DNA from: Erythrobacter sp. WG
GTDB taxonomy: Bacteria > Pseudomonadota > Alphaproteobacteria > Sphingomonadales > Sphingomonadaceae
DNA length: 64,000 nucleotides
Reading direction: 5' to 3'
Assembly (NCBI RefSeq): GCF_026586795.1
Contig: NZ_JAPFGY010000007.1
Coordinates: 1 to 64,000 of the forward strand
In this document: positions 26,775-35,400 of the stretch, in pieces
Layout: each line of letters starts with the position of its first letter
Position numbering within the stretch: the stretch's first letter is position 1
Notes under the pieces: model-generated
Databases searched by the model: none
What the model saw: only the letters and a program-made list of their open reading frames with translations
Told to the model about the DNA's origin: nothing
Program-made: the position numbers and the translations under genes

Positions 26775-27864
26775 CGCCGATCCCGCCCGCACCCCCGCCA
26801 GCGGCACCGGTAGCGCGACGCCGCTCGCATCGCCCGCAGCCGAGGCTGCCGTCACGCGCCGCCCGTGGCTGTGCTGGACTCTCATGCTGATCGTGCCGGT
26901 CGGTCTGGCAATCGGCGCCTTGCTCTACTGGCAGAGCATTGCCGGCAAGGTCTCGACCGACAGCGCCTACCTCAAGCAGGACATAGTCTCGGTGAGCGCG
27001 GAAGTCGGTGGAGCGATCACCGGAGTCCTCGTCAAGGACGGCGACGTGGTACAGGCCGGGCAGCTACTCTTCCGCATCGATCCCGAGCCATTCCGGCTAC
27101 AGATCAACGAGGCAAACGCGGCGATTGCCTCGGCGCAGGCCAACGTGATCGCGCTCAGCAACGCTTCCCAATTGACCGGCACGGACATCGAGGCGGCCAG
27201 CAGCGACGTCGCCTTTGCCGAGGCGCGCTTCGAGCGGGTCCGTGCGCTGCGTGAGCGCGGCTTCTCGACGAAGGCCGAATACGAAGCCGCAGAGCAGCAG
27301 GTGTTGCAGGCCCGCGAGGGGGTGCGCCAGGCGCAAGATCGCCAGCGCGAGGCGCGCGCGCGGCTCGCCAGCGGTCCGGCGGTCCCGGGCGTCAACCCGC
27401 AGATCGCCGTCGCCGAGGCGCGACGCGCCAATGCCCAGCTCTCGCTGCGCCGCACCGAGGTGCGCGCGCCAGCCGCCGGGCGTATCGCGCAGGCGGAACG
27501 TTTGCAGGTTGGCCAGCAGGCCGTCCCCAACCTTCCCGTGCTGACGCTGGTGCGCGAGAATTCGACCTATGTGGAGGCAAACTTCAAGGAGACCGATCTT
27601 GCCGACATGGCGGTGGGCCAGCGGGCGGAGATCCGCTTCGATGCCTACCCCGATGTCGTGCTCAAGGGCCGGGTCGCCACCATCGGCGCCGGGACGGGGT
27701 CCGAGTTCTCGGTGCTGCCGGCGCAGAATGCCACCGGCAACTGGGTCAAGGTCACTCAGCGCGTGCCGCTGCGCATCGCAATCGACGGGCAGAGCTCACG
27801 GCGGCTGATCGCGGGGCTCTCGAGTGAGGTGACGGTCTTCACCGACCGGGCCGCGAAGCGCTGA
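26767..27864 (+). CDS. HlyD/EmrA-type membrane fusion protein
   Basis: 365 residues. An N-terminal membrane anchor (about 40-60) is followed by the lipoyl half-motifs (VSAEVGGAITGVLVKDGD), a long helical hairpin rich in Ala/Gln/Glu (about 115-215), and the beta-barrel (VRAPAAGRIAQ, ENSTYVEANFKETDL). Such proteins link an inner-membrane MFS pump to an outer-membrane channel. The reading frame is intact, but both partners here are damaged: marR upstream is broken and the MFS gene downstream has lost most of its length. It may be an orphan on the way to decay or use another pump. Confidence 0.9.
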   Translation: MADADPARTPASGTGSATPLASPAAEAAVTRRPWLCWTLMLIVPVGLAIGALLYWQSIAGKVSTDSAYLKQDIVSVSAEVGGAITGVLVKDGDVVQAGQLLFRIDPEPFRLQINEANAAIASAQANVIALSNASQLTGTDIEAASSDVAFAEARFERVRALRERGFSTKAEYEAAEQQVLQAREGVRQAQDRQREARARLASGPAVPGVNPQIAVAEARRANAQLSLRRTEVRAPAAGRIAQAERLQVGQQAVPNLPVLTLVRENSTYVEANFKETDLADMAVGQRAEIRFDAYPDVVLKGRVATIGAGTGSEFSVLPAQNATGNWVKVTQRVPLRIAIDGQSSRRLIAGLSSEVTVFTDRAAKR

Positions 27865-27865
27865 C

Positions 27866-28489
27866 ATGGCGACCCGGGCCGCGCCCGCACAGCCTCCCGG
27901 ACGTCTCGCCGGCACCCGGGCGCGAGGGCCAGCGGGCGATGTGCCCGAACTGGTCTCGCGCAACTATCCGCTGATGATCGCCGGGGCGATGGCTGCCTCA
28001 CTGCTCCAGATCCTCGACACCACTATCGCCAATGTCGCCCTGCCGCATATGCAGAGCTCGCTCGGGGTGACGGTCGACACGATCACCCGGGTGCTGACCA
28101 GCTACATCATCGCCTCGGCGGTGGCGCTGCCGGTGACCGGGTGGCTGTCCGACCGCATCGGCGCGCGCACGCTGTTCATCGGCTCGGTGGCCGATTTCAT
28201 CCTCGCCTCGATGATGTGCGGCCTTGCGCAGACCGCCCACGCCGATCTCGGCATCAACGTGACGGCGGCGACGGGCAGTGTGATTGACTTCTCCACCGTC
28301 GACCGCTTCCAGGCGCTGGGCGACAGGGCGCTGGTGCTGCTCGATGCCGAGGTGACGCGGCAGGCGGCGATGATCGCCTATATCCACCATTTCTGGGCGA
28401 TGATGTGGATCACGCTCGCCGCCGCGCCGCTCGCCTTCCTGATGCGCAAGAACAAGCGTCCGGGCGAGCCCGTGGCGCTGTCCGAATAG
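27866..28489 (+). pseudogene. EmrB/QacA-type MFS transporter with internal deletion
   Basis: 207 codons remain of a family that normally has about 500. The first about 120 residues match the N-terminus of DHA2 transporters (LLQILDTTIANVALPHMQ, SYIIASAVALPVTGWLSDRIG, i.e. helices 1-3 and motif A). Directly after LAQTAH the sequence jumps to the extreme C-terminal part (ALVLLDAEVTRQAAMIAYIHHFWAMMW, then a last helix and a charged tail). The join is in frame, so a short three- to five-helix product could be made, but eight or more transmembrane helices are absent. It cannot work as a normal pump. It starts two bases after emrA. Confidence 0.85.
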
Positions 28490-28495
28490 GTCGGT

Positions 28496-29146
28496 TCAGC
28501 GCCGCCTGAGGCCGTGTTGCTCCATGCGCCACTGGGCCATGGCGATTCGGTCTTGCCCGAAAAATGGCTCGCCCCTGAACACCAGCGTCGGCACGCCCCA
28601 GTGCCCCGCCGCCTCGAGCGCTGCCTGGTTGGCGGCGATCTCCGCATCGAGCGCTTGCGCCTCGTATTGCGCCTCCCCGTCGAGCTCGCAGAAGTCGAGC
28701 CCGGCCCGCGCGCAGGCCGGATACATATGGTCCTCCAGGAACCAATCATCGGTGCTGCCGTCCCAGATGATCTTCGAGACTTCGTTCGCGAAGGCAAGGC
28801 CGAGCCCGCGCCGCTCAGCCGCCTGCCCCATCCGGCAAAGCCAGTGGATGTAGGGCTGCTCGGCGGCGATTTCGCGGGTGGCGAGGTTCTGGACCACCGG
28901 GTCGGGGCGCGGCCAGCGGAACGGCAGGCCAAGCATCTGCGCGCTGCGGGCGGCGTCCATGAAGATGTAGCGCCCCACGTTCGGGTTGCCGGTGAAGAGG
29001 ATCGAAGGATCGCGGATCGCGATGGGAAGCACGGTGCGCAGCGCGATCGCGAGGTCGTATTCTTGCACAAGTGCCCAATAACGCCCGATGGCGAGATAGG
29101 AATATGGCGAGCGGAAGCTGAAGAACAGGTCCGCCTGCAGAGTCAC
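28496..29146 (-). CDS. DsbA-family isomerase/oxidoreductase (HCCA isomerase-like)
   Basis: 216 residues with the thioredoxin-like fold of 2-hydroxychromene-2-carboxylate isomerases and kappa-class GSTs: FFSFRSPYSYLA at the active-site start (Ser instead of a CxxC), and WGVPTLVFRGEPFFGQDR near the end. The GTG start at 29146 has GAGG eight bases upstream and the codons before it would collide with the next gene. Substrate unknown; glutathione-dependent isomerase activity is inferred from the family. Confidence 0.85.
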   Translation of the reverse strand: MTLQADLFFSFRSPYSYLAIGRYWALVQEYDLAIALRTVLPIAIRDPSILFTGNPNVGRYIFMDAARSAQMLGLPFRWPRPDPVVQNLATREIAAEQPYIHWLCRMGQAAERRGLGLAFANEVSKIIWDGSTDDWFLEDHMYPACARAGLDFCELDGEAQYEAQALDAEIAANQAALEAAGHWGVPTLVFRGEPFFGQDRIAMAQWRMEQHGLRRR

Positions 29147-29156
29147 CGCCTGGTCC

Positions 29157-29723
29157 TCAGCGGAAGAAGCACTGCGTTCCGGCATAGAGCATCGAGACGG
29201 CGTCGCCCTCGATGAAGCCGCCGACATCCTCGCCGAGCATGAATTCCTCGCCCAGCGTGCTGTCTTCGACCTTGGCGAAGCCGGGCTTGGCCTCGACCGC
29301 GGCGCGCGGGGCACCGAGCTGCACGGGCCCGGCAAAGGTGACGGTCCCTGTCGCGGCGCGGTCGCCGTCCTGCGGGCCGTGCCAGTTCCAGCCGACCAGC
29401 TTGCCCTCCTGGAAGTGCGCGGTGAGCCCGCCCGCGAAGTCGGTGAAGGTGATCGGTCCGGCCCCGCACTCGCCATTTTCGCCGCTGCGCAGTTTCGGCC
29501 CCAAGGCCTTGGCGAGCGCCGCCTCGACCTCGGCCTGGCCGGCGTCGAAGTAGAAGGCCTCCGCCCCGGCGACGAGCCCCTTGCCGCGCAACTCGGCGGA
29601 ATTGGCGCTGACCGGAGCCTGCGCATCACCGGCCTCGGGCGTCGCGGGGGCGTTGGGCGCCCCGCCGCCGTTGCACCCGGCAAGGACAAGTGCCGCTGCC
29701 AGCGCGATCGAGATGCCCCGCAT
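29157..29723 (-). CDS. Hypothetical lipoprotein
   Basis: 188 residues with a lipoprotein signal peptide ending in the lipobox VLAGC (Cys17), then a Pro/Ala-rich linker and a folded domain with no family I recognise. It lies between asd and the DsbA-like gene on the same strand, with gaps of 5 and 10 bases, and is probably co-transcribed. An envelope location is all that can be said. Confidence 0.75.
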   Translation of the reverse strand: MRGISIALAAALVLAGCNGGGAPNAPATPEAGDAQAPVSANSAELRGKGLVAGAEAFYFDAGQAEVEAALAKALGPKLRSGENGECGAGPITFTDFAGGLTAHFQEGKLVGWNWHGPQDGDRAATGTVTFAGPVQLGAPRAAVEAKPGFAKVEDSTLGEEFMLGEDVGGFIEGDAVSMLYAGTQCFFR

Positions 29724-29728
29724 CGGCC

Positions 29729-30754
29729 TCACCCTTTCTTCAGGTGGCGGCGGCCGAGCAGTTCGGCGATCTGCACCGCGTTCAATGCGGCGCCCTTCCT
29801 GAGGTTGTCCGAGACCACCCACATGGTGAGCCCGTTCTCGACCGTCGGGTCCTCGCGCACGCGGCTGACGAAGGTCGCGGCATCGCCGACACATTCGATG
29901 GGGGTGATGTATCCGCCGTCCTCGCGCTTGTCGACCAGCATCACGCCGGGGGCTTCGCGCAGAATGTCCATCGCTTGGCTCGCCGAAATCTCGTTCTCGA
30001 ACTCGATATTGACCGCTTCGGAATGCCCGACGAACACAGGCACGCGCACGCAGGTCGCGGTGAGCTTGATCTTCGGATCGAGGATCTTCTTGGTCTCGAC
30101 CACCATCTTCCACTCTTCCTTGGTCGAGCCGTCGTCGAGGAAGCTATCGATGTGCGGGATGACGTTGAAGGCGATCTGCTTGGTGAACTTGGCGGGTTCG
30201 ACCGGATCGCCGACGAAGATCGCGCGGCTCTGGGCGAAGAGCTCGTCCATCCCGGCCTTCCCCGCGCCCGAAGTGCTCTGGTAGGTGCTCACTACCACCC
30301 GTTTGATCGTCGCGGCATCATGGAGCGGCTTCAGCGCCACCACCAGCTGCGCGGTCGAGCAGTTGGGGTTGGCGATGATGTTGCGCTTGGCATAGTCGTC
30401 GATCGCATCCGGGTTCACCTCCGGCACGATCAGCGGCACATCGGGGTCCATGCGGTAGAGCGAGGAATTGTCGATCACGACGCAGCCGGCAGCGGCCGCC
30501 TTGGGGGCATATTCCTTGGCCGGGCCGCTCCCGGCCGCGAACAGCGCAATGTCCCATCCGGCAAAGTCGAAATGCTCGATGTTCTTGCACTTGAGCATCT
30601 TGCCCGTGTCCCCGAACTCGACCTCGGTACCGACCGAGCGGCTCGAGGCGACCGCGGCGACCTCGTCGCACGGAAACTCGCGCTCGGCGAGGACCTGCAT
30701 CATCTCGCGCCCGACATTGCCGGTCGCGCCGACCACTGCCACCCGGTAACCCAC
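29729..30754 (-). CDS. asd: Aspartate-semialdehyde dehydrogenase
   Basis: 341 residues. It reduces aspartyl phosphate to aspartate semialdehyde, the branch point to lysine/diaminopimelate, methionine and threonine. Features are VAVVGATGNVGREM, VVIDNSSLYRMD, the catalytic Cys in NPNCSTAQ, and STYQSTSGAGKAGM. The start is a GTG at 30754 with AGGAG eight bases upstream; the open frame above it is not needed. Confidence 0.96.
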   Translation of the reverse strand: MGYRVAVVGATGNVGREMMQVLAEREFPCDEVAAVASSRSVGTEVEFGDTGKMLKCKNIEHFDFAGWDIALFAAGSGPAKEYAPKAAAAGCVVIDNSSLYRMDPDVPLIVPEVNPDAIDDYAKRNIIANPNCSTAQLVVALKPLHDAATIKRVVVSTYQSTSGAGKAGMDELFAQSRAIFVGDPVEPAKFTKQIAFNVIPHIDSFLDDGSTKEEWKMVVETKKILDPKIKLTATCVRVPVFVGHSEAVNIEFENEISASQAMDILREAPGVMLVDKREDGGYITPIECVGDAATFVSRVREDPTVENGLTMWVVSDNLRKGAALNAVQIAELLGRRHLKKG

Positions 30755-30832
30755 TTGGCATTCTCCTGAGACTTGGGCCTCGCGAGATAGCGTGCGCTCG
30801 CCCGAGCGCAACCGCAAAGGTCCTATGCAGAC

Positions 30833-33064
30833 CTATTCCTTGGTAGGAGGCGTCACCCCGTGCGCCGCGAGGAAGCGGAAGATGCCGTTCCAGACGTGCG
30901 GCCCGATCTTCGGCCCCGACACCCGGTGCGTGTAGCCGGGGTAGAGCATCATCTCGAAGGGCACGTTGTTTTCCTGGAGCACCGAGATCAGCTCGGAGGC
31001 GTTTTCGAACACGACATTGTCATCGGCCATGCCGTGGATCAGCAGCATCGGATCGGCGATCTTCGTGGCATCCGGAATGACGCTCGCCTTGTCGTACGCC
31101 GCCTTCATCTCGCGCGGATCACCCATGTAGCGCTCGGTGTAGTGGGTGTCGTAGAGCTCCCAACGGGTGACCGGCGCACCCGCGATCCCGGCGGCATAAA
31201 GGCCAGGGTCGGCTTCAAGCATCTTCAGCGTCATGTAGCCGCCATAGGACCAGCCATAGGTCGCGATCTTGGCCGGATCGACGAAAGGCAGGCTCTTGAG
31301 GAACTCAGCTCCCGCCTTCTGGTCGCGCACCTCGGCCCCGCCCATCGCGCGGTAGATCGGCTGTTCGAAGTCCACGCCGCGGTTGGCCGACCCGCGATTG
31401 TCGAGGACGAAGTAGATATAGCCCCGGTCCACGATCGCCTGTGCGAGCGCCCCGCCCCAGCCCTTGGTCACCATCTGCGGGCCCGGCCCGCCATAGTGGC
31501 TGAAGAACACCGGATAACGCTTGCCGGGTTCCATCTTCGGCTTGAGCATCATCCAGTGCAGCGGCGTGCCGTCCTCGGCGGCGATCGTGCCGTATTCCGG
31601 GACGACGTGGCCCGCGAGGAAGGGCGCGTAGGGATGCTCGCCTGCGACCCGGTTTTCCTCGATCCACGCCACCTGCTTGCCGTCCGGCGTGGCGAGGTAG
31701 GATTGCGGCGGCTGGCCCGGCGCCGAGCGCGTGACATAGAGCAGCCGCCCCTTCCCATCCATGCTCGCGGCGTTGGTGAAGGCGGGGTCGGTGAGCAGTT
31801 CCGGCTCGCCCGTCCCGTCGAGCCGCGCGCGGTAGACCTGCTGGGTGAGCACGTCCTTGACGGCCTGATAGGTGAAGGTGCCCGCAGCTTCGTCGAGGCC
31901 CACCAGCGTGGTGGTGGGGGAAGTGCCACGGGTGAGCTGCGTCCATTGCCCGCTCGCGAAGCGGTGGAAGTGCCCGAAGCCGTCGCGCTCGGACCACCAC
32001 AGCAGGCTGCCGTCTTTGAGGAAGCGGTAATTGTCGGTGAGGTTGATCCAGTAATCGGACCGCGCCGCCTTCTCGGTGAACCAGATCGCGCTCGCCCCCG
32101 TCGCGGGATCGACCTTGAGCACGTCTATCCGGGTCTGAGCCCGGTCCTGTCGCTGGACATAGATCGCCGAGGCATCGGGCGCCCAGTCGACCCGGGCGAC
32201 ATAGATGTCCGCGTTGAGCCCGAGATCGACCTTGATCTTGTTCCCCCCGTCCGGGTCGATCACGTAGAGGTCGACCACCGCGTTATCGGTGCCGGCCGCC
32301 GGATAGCGCTGGTCGAAGACCTTGGTGCCCGTGGCGCCGATCGCTGCGCGGGTCACCACGCCCACGCTTGCCTCTTCGGTGCGCTGGACGACGATGCGCC
32401 GGTCGTCGGGGCTCCACCAGTAACCCTGGAGCCGGTGCATCTCCTCCTGAGCGACAAACTCGGCCTCGCCCCAGCGAATCGTCTCGGCCTCTCCTGCGGG
32501 CGTGACCGGCTGCGTCTCCCCGCCGACCGGGCCGACCCACAGCCGCCGATCGCGCACGAAGCTGACATATCCGCCCTTGCTCGACAGGCCCGGGTTGAGT
32601 TCGTTCGCCTCGGTGTCAGTGAGGCGGGTGACGGTGCCATCGAGCCTGGCGAGGAACAGATCGCCATCCAGCGGCACCAGAACGCCAGCGCCGTCGCTCG
32701 CCCACTGGTAGGAAATGATCCCCTTGAGGCTGCCGACGCGGGCCCGCTCGCGCTGCATCTTTTCGTCCTCGGAAAGTTCGCGGCCCGAACCGAGCTTCGC
32801 CGAGTCCACCAGCATCCGCCATTCGCGGGTCTCGATGTCGTAGCCCCACAGGTCGTAGCGCTCACGCTCCTCGGGCCGGTTCCTGAGCAGGGTGAGGAAG
32901 CGCCCATCGGGGGAGAGCTTGACCTGCCGCGGAGCAGGCCCGTCGAGCGAGGGCGATGCGAAGACGCGCTCGAAGGTCAGTGTGGGCGCGGCTTCAGTCA
33001 TGGGAGCCTCCGCCATGGCTGGAGCGGCGAGAAAAAGCGTGGCGGCAGCAAGGATGAAACGCAT
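30833..33064 (-). CDS. S9 family peptidase, DPP IV-like
   Basis: 743 residues with an N-terminal signal peptide (LAAATLFLAAPAMA), a long beta-propeller domain and a C-terminal prolyl-oligopeptidase catalytic domain: nucleophile in YGWSYGGYM, Asp in MADDNVVF and His in YTHRVSG. The order and length match periplasmic dipeptidyl-peptidase IV-type enzymes that release N-terminal dipeptides after proline. ATG 33064 follows GAGGTGA by nine bases; that ribosome binding site abuts a palindromic repeat (33079-33156). Confidence 0.93.
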   Translation of the reverse strand: MRFILAAATLFLAAPAMAEAPMTEAAPTLTFERVFASPSLDGPAPRQVKLSPDGRFLTLLRNRPEERERYDLWGYDIETREWRMLVDSAKLGSGRELSEDEKMQRERARVGSLKGIISYQWASDGAGVLVPLDGDLFLARLDGTVTRLTDTEANELNPGLSSKGGYVSFVRDRRLWVGPVGGETQPVTPAGEAETIRWGEAEFVAQEEMHRLQGYWWSPDDRRIVVQRTEEASVGVVTRAAIGATGTKVFDQRYPAAGTDNAVVDLYVIDPDGGNKIKVDLGLNADIYVARVDWAPDASAIYVQRQDRAQTRIDVLKVDPATGASAIWFTEKAARSDYWINLTDNYRFLKDGSLLWWSERDGFGHFHRFASGQWTQLTRGTSPTTTLVGLDEAAGTFTYQAVKDVLTQQVYRARLDGTGEPELLTDPAFTNAASMDGKGRLLYVTRSAPGQPPQSYLATPDGKQVAWIEENRVAGEHPYAPFLAGHVVPEYGTIAAEDGTPLHWMMLKPKMEPGKRYPVFFSHYGGPGPQMVTKGWGGALAQAIVDRGYIYFVLDNRGSANRGVDFEQPIYRAMGGAEVRDQKAGAEFLKSLPFVDPAKIATYGWSYGGYMTLKMLEADPGLYAAGIAGAPVTRWELYDTHYTERYMGDPREMKAAYDKASVIPDATKIADPMLLIHGMADDNVVFENASELISVLQENNVPFEMMLYPGYTHRVSGPKIGPHVWNGIFRFLAAHGVTPPTKE

Positions 33065-33078
33065 TCCAAAAGTCACCT

Positions 33079-33156
33079 CGTCATGCGAGCAACCGCTAGG
33101 TTGCGCGGCAATCCATGGTCTGTCCTTGGATTGCTTCGCTGACGCTCGCAATGACG
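33079..33156. repeat. Palindromic repeat, family B (copy 1)
   Basis: Imperfect 78-bp inverted repeat starting CGTCATGCGAGC and ending GCTCGCAATGACG, with GCGGCAATCCATGG and TGGATTGCTTCGC inside. A second copy lies at 62741-62842. It fills most of the gap between rplS and the S9 peptidase start, reaching the peptidase's ribosome binding site. No gene is present. Confidence 0.8.
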
Positions 33157-33174
33157 AAATAGGGGCCGGAATCG

Positions 33175-33206
33175 AAAAGGGCGGCCCCTTGCGGAGCCGC
33201 CCTTCG
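33175..33206 (-). terminator. Intrinsic terminator after rplS
   Basis: On the minus strand a GC-rich hairpin (AAGGGCGGC..., loop GCAA, ...GCCGCCCTT) ends in TTTTCG about 20 bases after the rplS stop. It closes the ffh-to-rplS gene series. Confidence 0.75.
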
Positions 33207-33225
33207 AATTGCTGGCCGGAAGCGC

Positions 33226-33594
33226 CTACGCCTTGGGCGCAGTCGCCTTGCGCTCGACGATGCGCGCGCTCTTGCCGGTGCGGCCGCGCAGGTAGTAGAG
33301 CTTGGCACGGCGCACCACGCCGCGGCGGACCACGGTAATGCTTTCGACGATCGGCGAGTAGAGCGGGAAGACGCGCTCAACACCTTCGCCGAAGCTCATC
33401 TTGCGCACGGTGAAGTTCGAACCCATGCCGCGGTTCGAGCGGGCGATCACGACGCCTTCATAGGCCTGGATACGCTCGCGGTTGCCTTCCTTCACCTTCA
33501 CGCCGACGCGGACGGTGTCGCCTGCGCGGAATTCAGGGATGTCCTTGCCAGACTTGGCGATTTCTTCGGCTTCAATCTGCTGGATCAGGTTCAC
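33226..33594 (-). CDS. rplS: 50S ribosomal protein L19
   Basis: 122 residues, slightly longer than the E. coli protein. The core ([55 protein letters not shown]) is typical. It sits at the 30S-50S interface. The ATG overlaps the trmD stop (ATGA), the usual trmD-rplS coupling. Confidence 0.97.
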   Translation of the reverse strand: MNLIQQIEAEEIAKSGKDIPEFRAGDTVRVGVKVKEGNRERIQAYEGVVIARSNRGMGSNFTVRKMSFGEGVERVFPLYSPIVESITVVRRGVVRRAKLYYLRGRTGKSARIVERKATAPKA

Positions 33595-34430
33595 TGGTCC
33601 GATTCCTTGGTTTTGCGCCGCGCGCCAGAGGCAGACTGGACCCGAGCGCCCTCATGGCGCTCCCACAAGTCCGGCCTGCGTGACCGTGTGTCGTTTTCGC
33701 TTTGCAGCTTGCGCCACGCCGCGATCTTCGCATGATCCCCCGATCGCAGCACTTCGGGGATCGTGCGCCCTTCCCATTCCTGAGGTCGGGTATAGTGCGG
33801 GTATTCGAGAAGGCCGTTTTCGTACGACTCCTCCGCCCCGCTTGAAGCGGCGCCCATTACGCCGGGAATGAGGCGAATGCAAGCGTCAAGGAGGGTAAGC
33901 GCCGCCATCTCGCCGCCGCTAAGGACGATGTCGGCAAGGGAGACCTGCTCGATCTGCGGGCGGGCCTCGAACAGGCGTTCATCGAACCCCTCGAAACGGC
34001 CGCACAGGATGATGACCCCGGGGCCTGCGGCAAGCTCGCGGATGCGCGACTGGGTGATGGGTATGCCGCGCGGGGTCATGGCGAGGATGGGGCGCTGCCC
34101 CCCAACTCCGTTCGTGTCGAGCGAAGTCGAGACACCTTGGGTAAGCTCCGCGCCACTGTCTCTCGACTTCGCTCGAGACGAACGGGATTCTTCTTCCCCC
34201 GTCACACTATCCAAAGCCCGCGCCAGCACGTCGCACTTGAGCACCATCCCCACCCCGCCGCCTGCGGGGGTATCGTCGACCGTGCGGTGCTTGTCGGTGG
34301 CGAAGTCGCGGATCTGCACCGTCTCGCAGGCCCACTTGCCCTCGGCAAGCGCGCGCCCCGCAATGGAGTGCCCGAGCGGCCCCGGGAACATCTCGGGATA
34401 GAGCGTGACGACGGTAGCGGCGAAGGTCAC
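33591..34430 (-). CDS. trmD: tRNA (guanine-37-N1) methyltransferase with repeat-encoded insert
   Basis: 279-residue SPOUT methyltransferase that makes m1G37 in tRNAs reading CNN codons. The family core is intact: [28 protein letters not shown], the trefoil-knot segment [22 protein letters not shown] and the C-terminal PHYTRP and [10 protein letters not shown]. The protein is long for TrmD because residues of about 82-108 are encoded by a palindromic repeat element (34108-34185) inserted in frame between the end of an early helix (RALDSV) and the strand before the knot ([10 protein letters not shown]). E. coli TrmD has only a short loop there. The start overlaps the nitrilase stop (ATGA) and the stop overlaps the rplS start (ATGA). 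Confidence 0.95.
   Translation of the reverse strand: MTFAATVVTLYPEMFPGPLGHSIAGRALAEGKWACETVQIRDFATDKHRTVDDTPAGGGVGMVLKCDVLARALDSVTGEEESRSSRAKSRDSGAELTQGVSTSLDTNGVGGQRPILAMTPRGIPITQSRIRELAAGPGVIILCGRFEGFDERLFEARPQIEQVSLADIVLSGGEMAALTLLDACIRLIPGVMGAASSGAEESYENGLLEYPHYTRPQEWEGRTIPEVLRSGDHAKIAAWRKLQSENDTRSRRPDLWERHEGARVQSASGARRKTKESDQ
34108..34185. repeat. Palindromic repeat, family A (copy 1, inside trmD)
   Basis: 78-bp inverted repeat with arms CCGTTCGTGTCGAGCGAAGT...ACAC and its near-complement ending GAGACGAACGG. It lies wholly within the trmD coding sequence and, read on the minus strand, encodes residues of about 82-108 ([11 protein letters not shown]... to ...STSLDTNG). A homologous copy occupies 60144-60219 in a non-coding gap. 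Length and phase keep the trmD frame open. Confidence 0.88.
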
Positions 34431-35377
34431 TGCCAGTTAACCCCATTCTTCGCCCGCGTATCGACCGTCAGCTCGAACACATCCGGCCGCGCATAATGCC
34501 CGTCGGTATCGAGGTTTGTCAGCCCCTCGGCCACTTCGGCAAGATCGAGTTCGGCAAGGAGCGTCTCCTCCCCCTCGCCTGCCTGCGCGATCACGCGGGT
34601 GTCGGGAGCGGCGATCAGGGAGCCGCCGCGGTTGAGCACTTGCGAAGGGATCGCCTCCAGCAACTCGCGCGCTTCGCCATCGCCGCCGACCCGCTCCAGC
34701 CCGTCGAGCAAATCGTAGCGCGTCTGCACCAGCCCCGCCGCCAGCACAAAGCAACGGCCCTCCATCGCATAGTGGCGCGAGGCGATCTGGTGGCTCTCGC
34801 GCACCGTCGGCCATGCGGCGATGTGCACGTCCTCGCCAAGGTTGTGCATCGCCGCGCGCGCCAAGGGCATCCAGTGCTCCCAGCAGATCAGCGTGCCGAG
34901 GCGGCCCCAATCCGCCTGATGCACGCCCAGCGTTGATCCATCGCCGCGCGCCCAGATCAGGCGCTCGCCGTGGGTGGGGACCAGCTTGCGGTGATCCAAC
35001 ACCGGCAGGCCGGGGCGGAAGGTCAGCTGGTTGTTGACGAGGCTACGCCGCACCCGTTCGTGTGCGCCGATGCTGATGGTTGCACCGCTCGCGTCGGCGA
35101 GATCCTGCAAGGGCAGCAGCCGCTCATCCTGGGGCACCACCGCCTGCTCGAACATGATCCGGTGCAGCGCCTTCGCCCCCGGATGGTCCCACAAGGCCGC
35201 GCCCGGCGCCTCGTCGAGCCACAGCGGGTAGCCGCCGAGAAAGGTCTCGCCGAAAGCGACCACCCTCGCCCCGTTCTCCACCGCTGCGCGGGCGAGGGTC
35301 ACGGCCTTGTCGATCCCACCCTGAAAATCGAGCGGGATCGGTGCGGCCTGGACGACGGCGACAGGAAGCTTCGTCAT
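34427..35377 (-). CDS. Carbon-nitrogen hydrolase, nitrilase-type
   Basis: 316 residues with the nitrilase superfamily triad visible: Glu in [12 protein letters not shown], Lys in [12 protein letters not shown] and Cys in [13 protein letters not shown]. The GETFLGGYP and CWEHWMPL contexts resemble true nitrilases (nitrile to acid plus ammonia) more than amidases. Substrate unknown. It lies between a membrane-protein gene (23-base gap) and trmD, whose start codon overlaps its stop (ATGA), so trmD translation is probably coupled to it. This is not part of the standard rimM-trmD-rplS order. Confidence 0.9.
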   Translation of the reverse strand: MTKLPVAVVQAAPIPLDFQGGIDKAVTLARAAVENGARVVAFGETFLGGYPLWLDEAPGAALWDHPGAKALHRIMFEQAVVPQDERLLPLQDLADASGATISIGAHERVRRSLVNNQLTFRPGLPVLDHRKLVPTHGERLIWARGDGSTLGVHQADWGRLGTLICWEHWMPLARAAMHNLGEDVHIAAWPTVRESHQIASRHYAMEGRCFVLAAGLVQTRYDLLDGLERVGGDGEARELLEAIPSQVLNRGGSLIAAPDTRVIAQAGEGEETLLAELDLAEVAEGLTNLDTDGHYARPDVFELTVDTRAKNGVNWQ

Positions 35378-35400
35378 GGACGAGCGCTTAGGCGCGCGCC

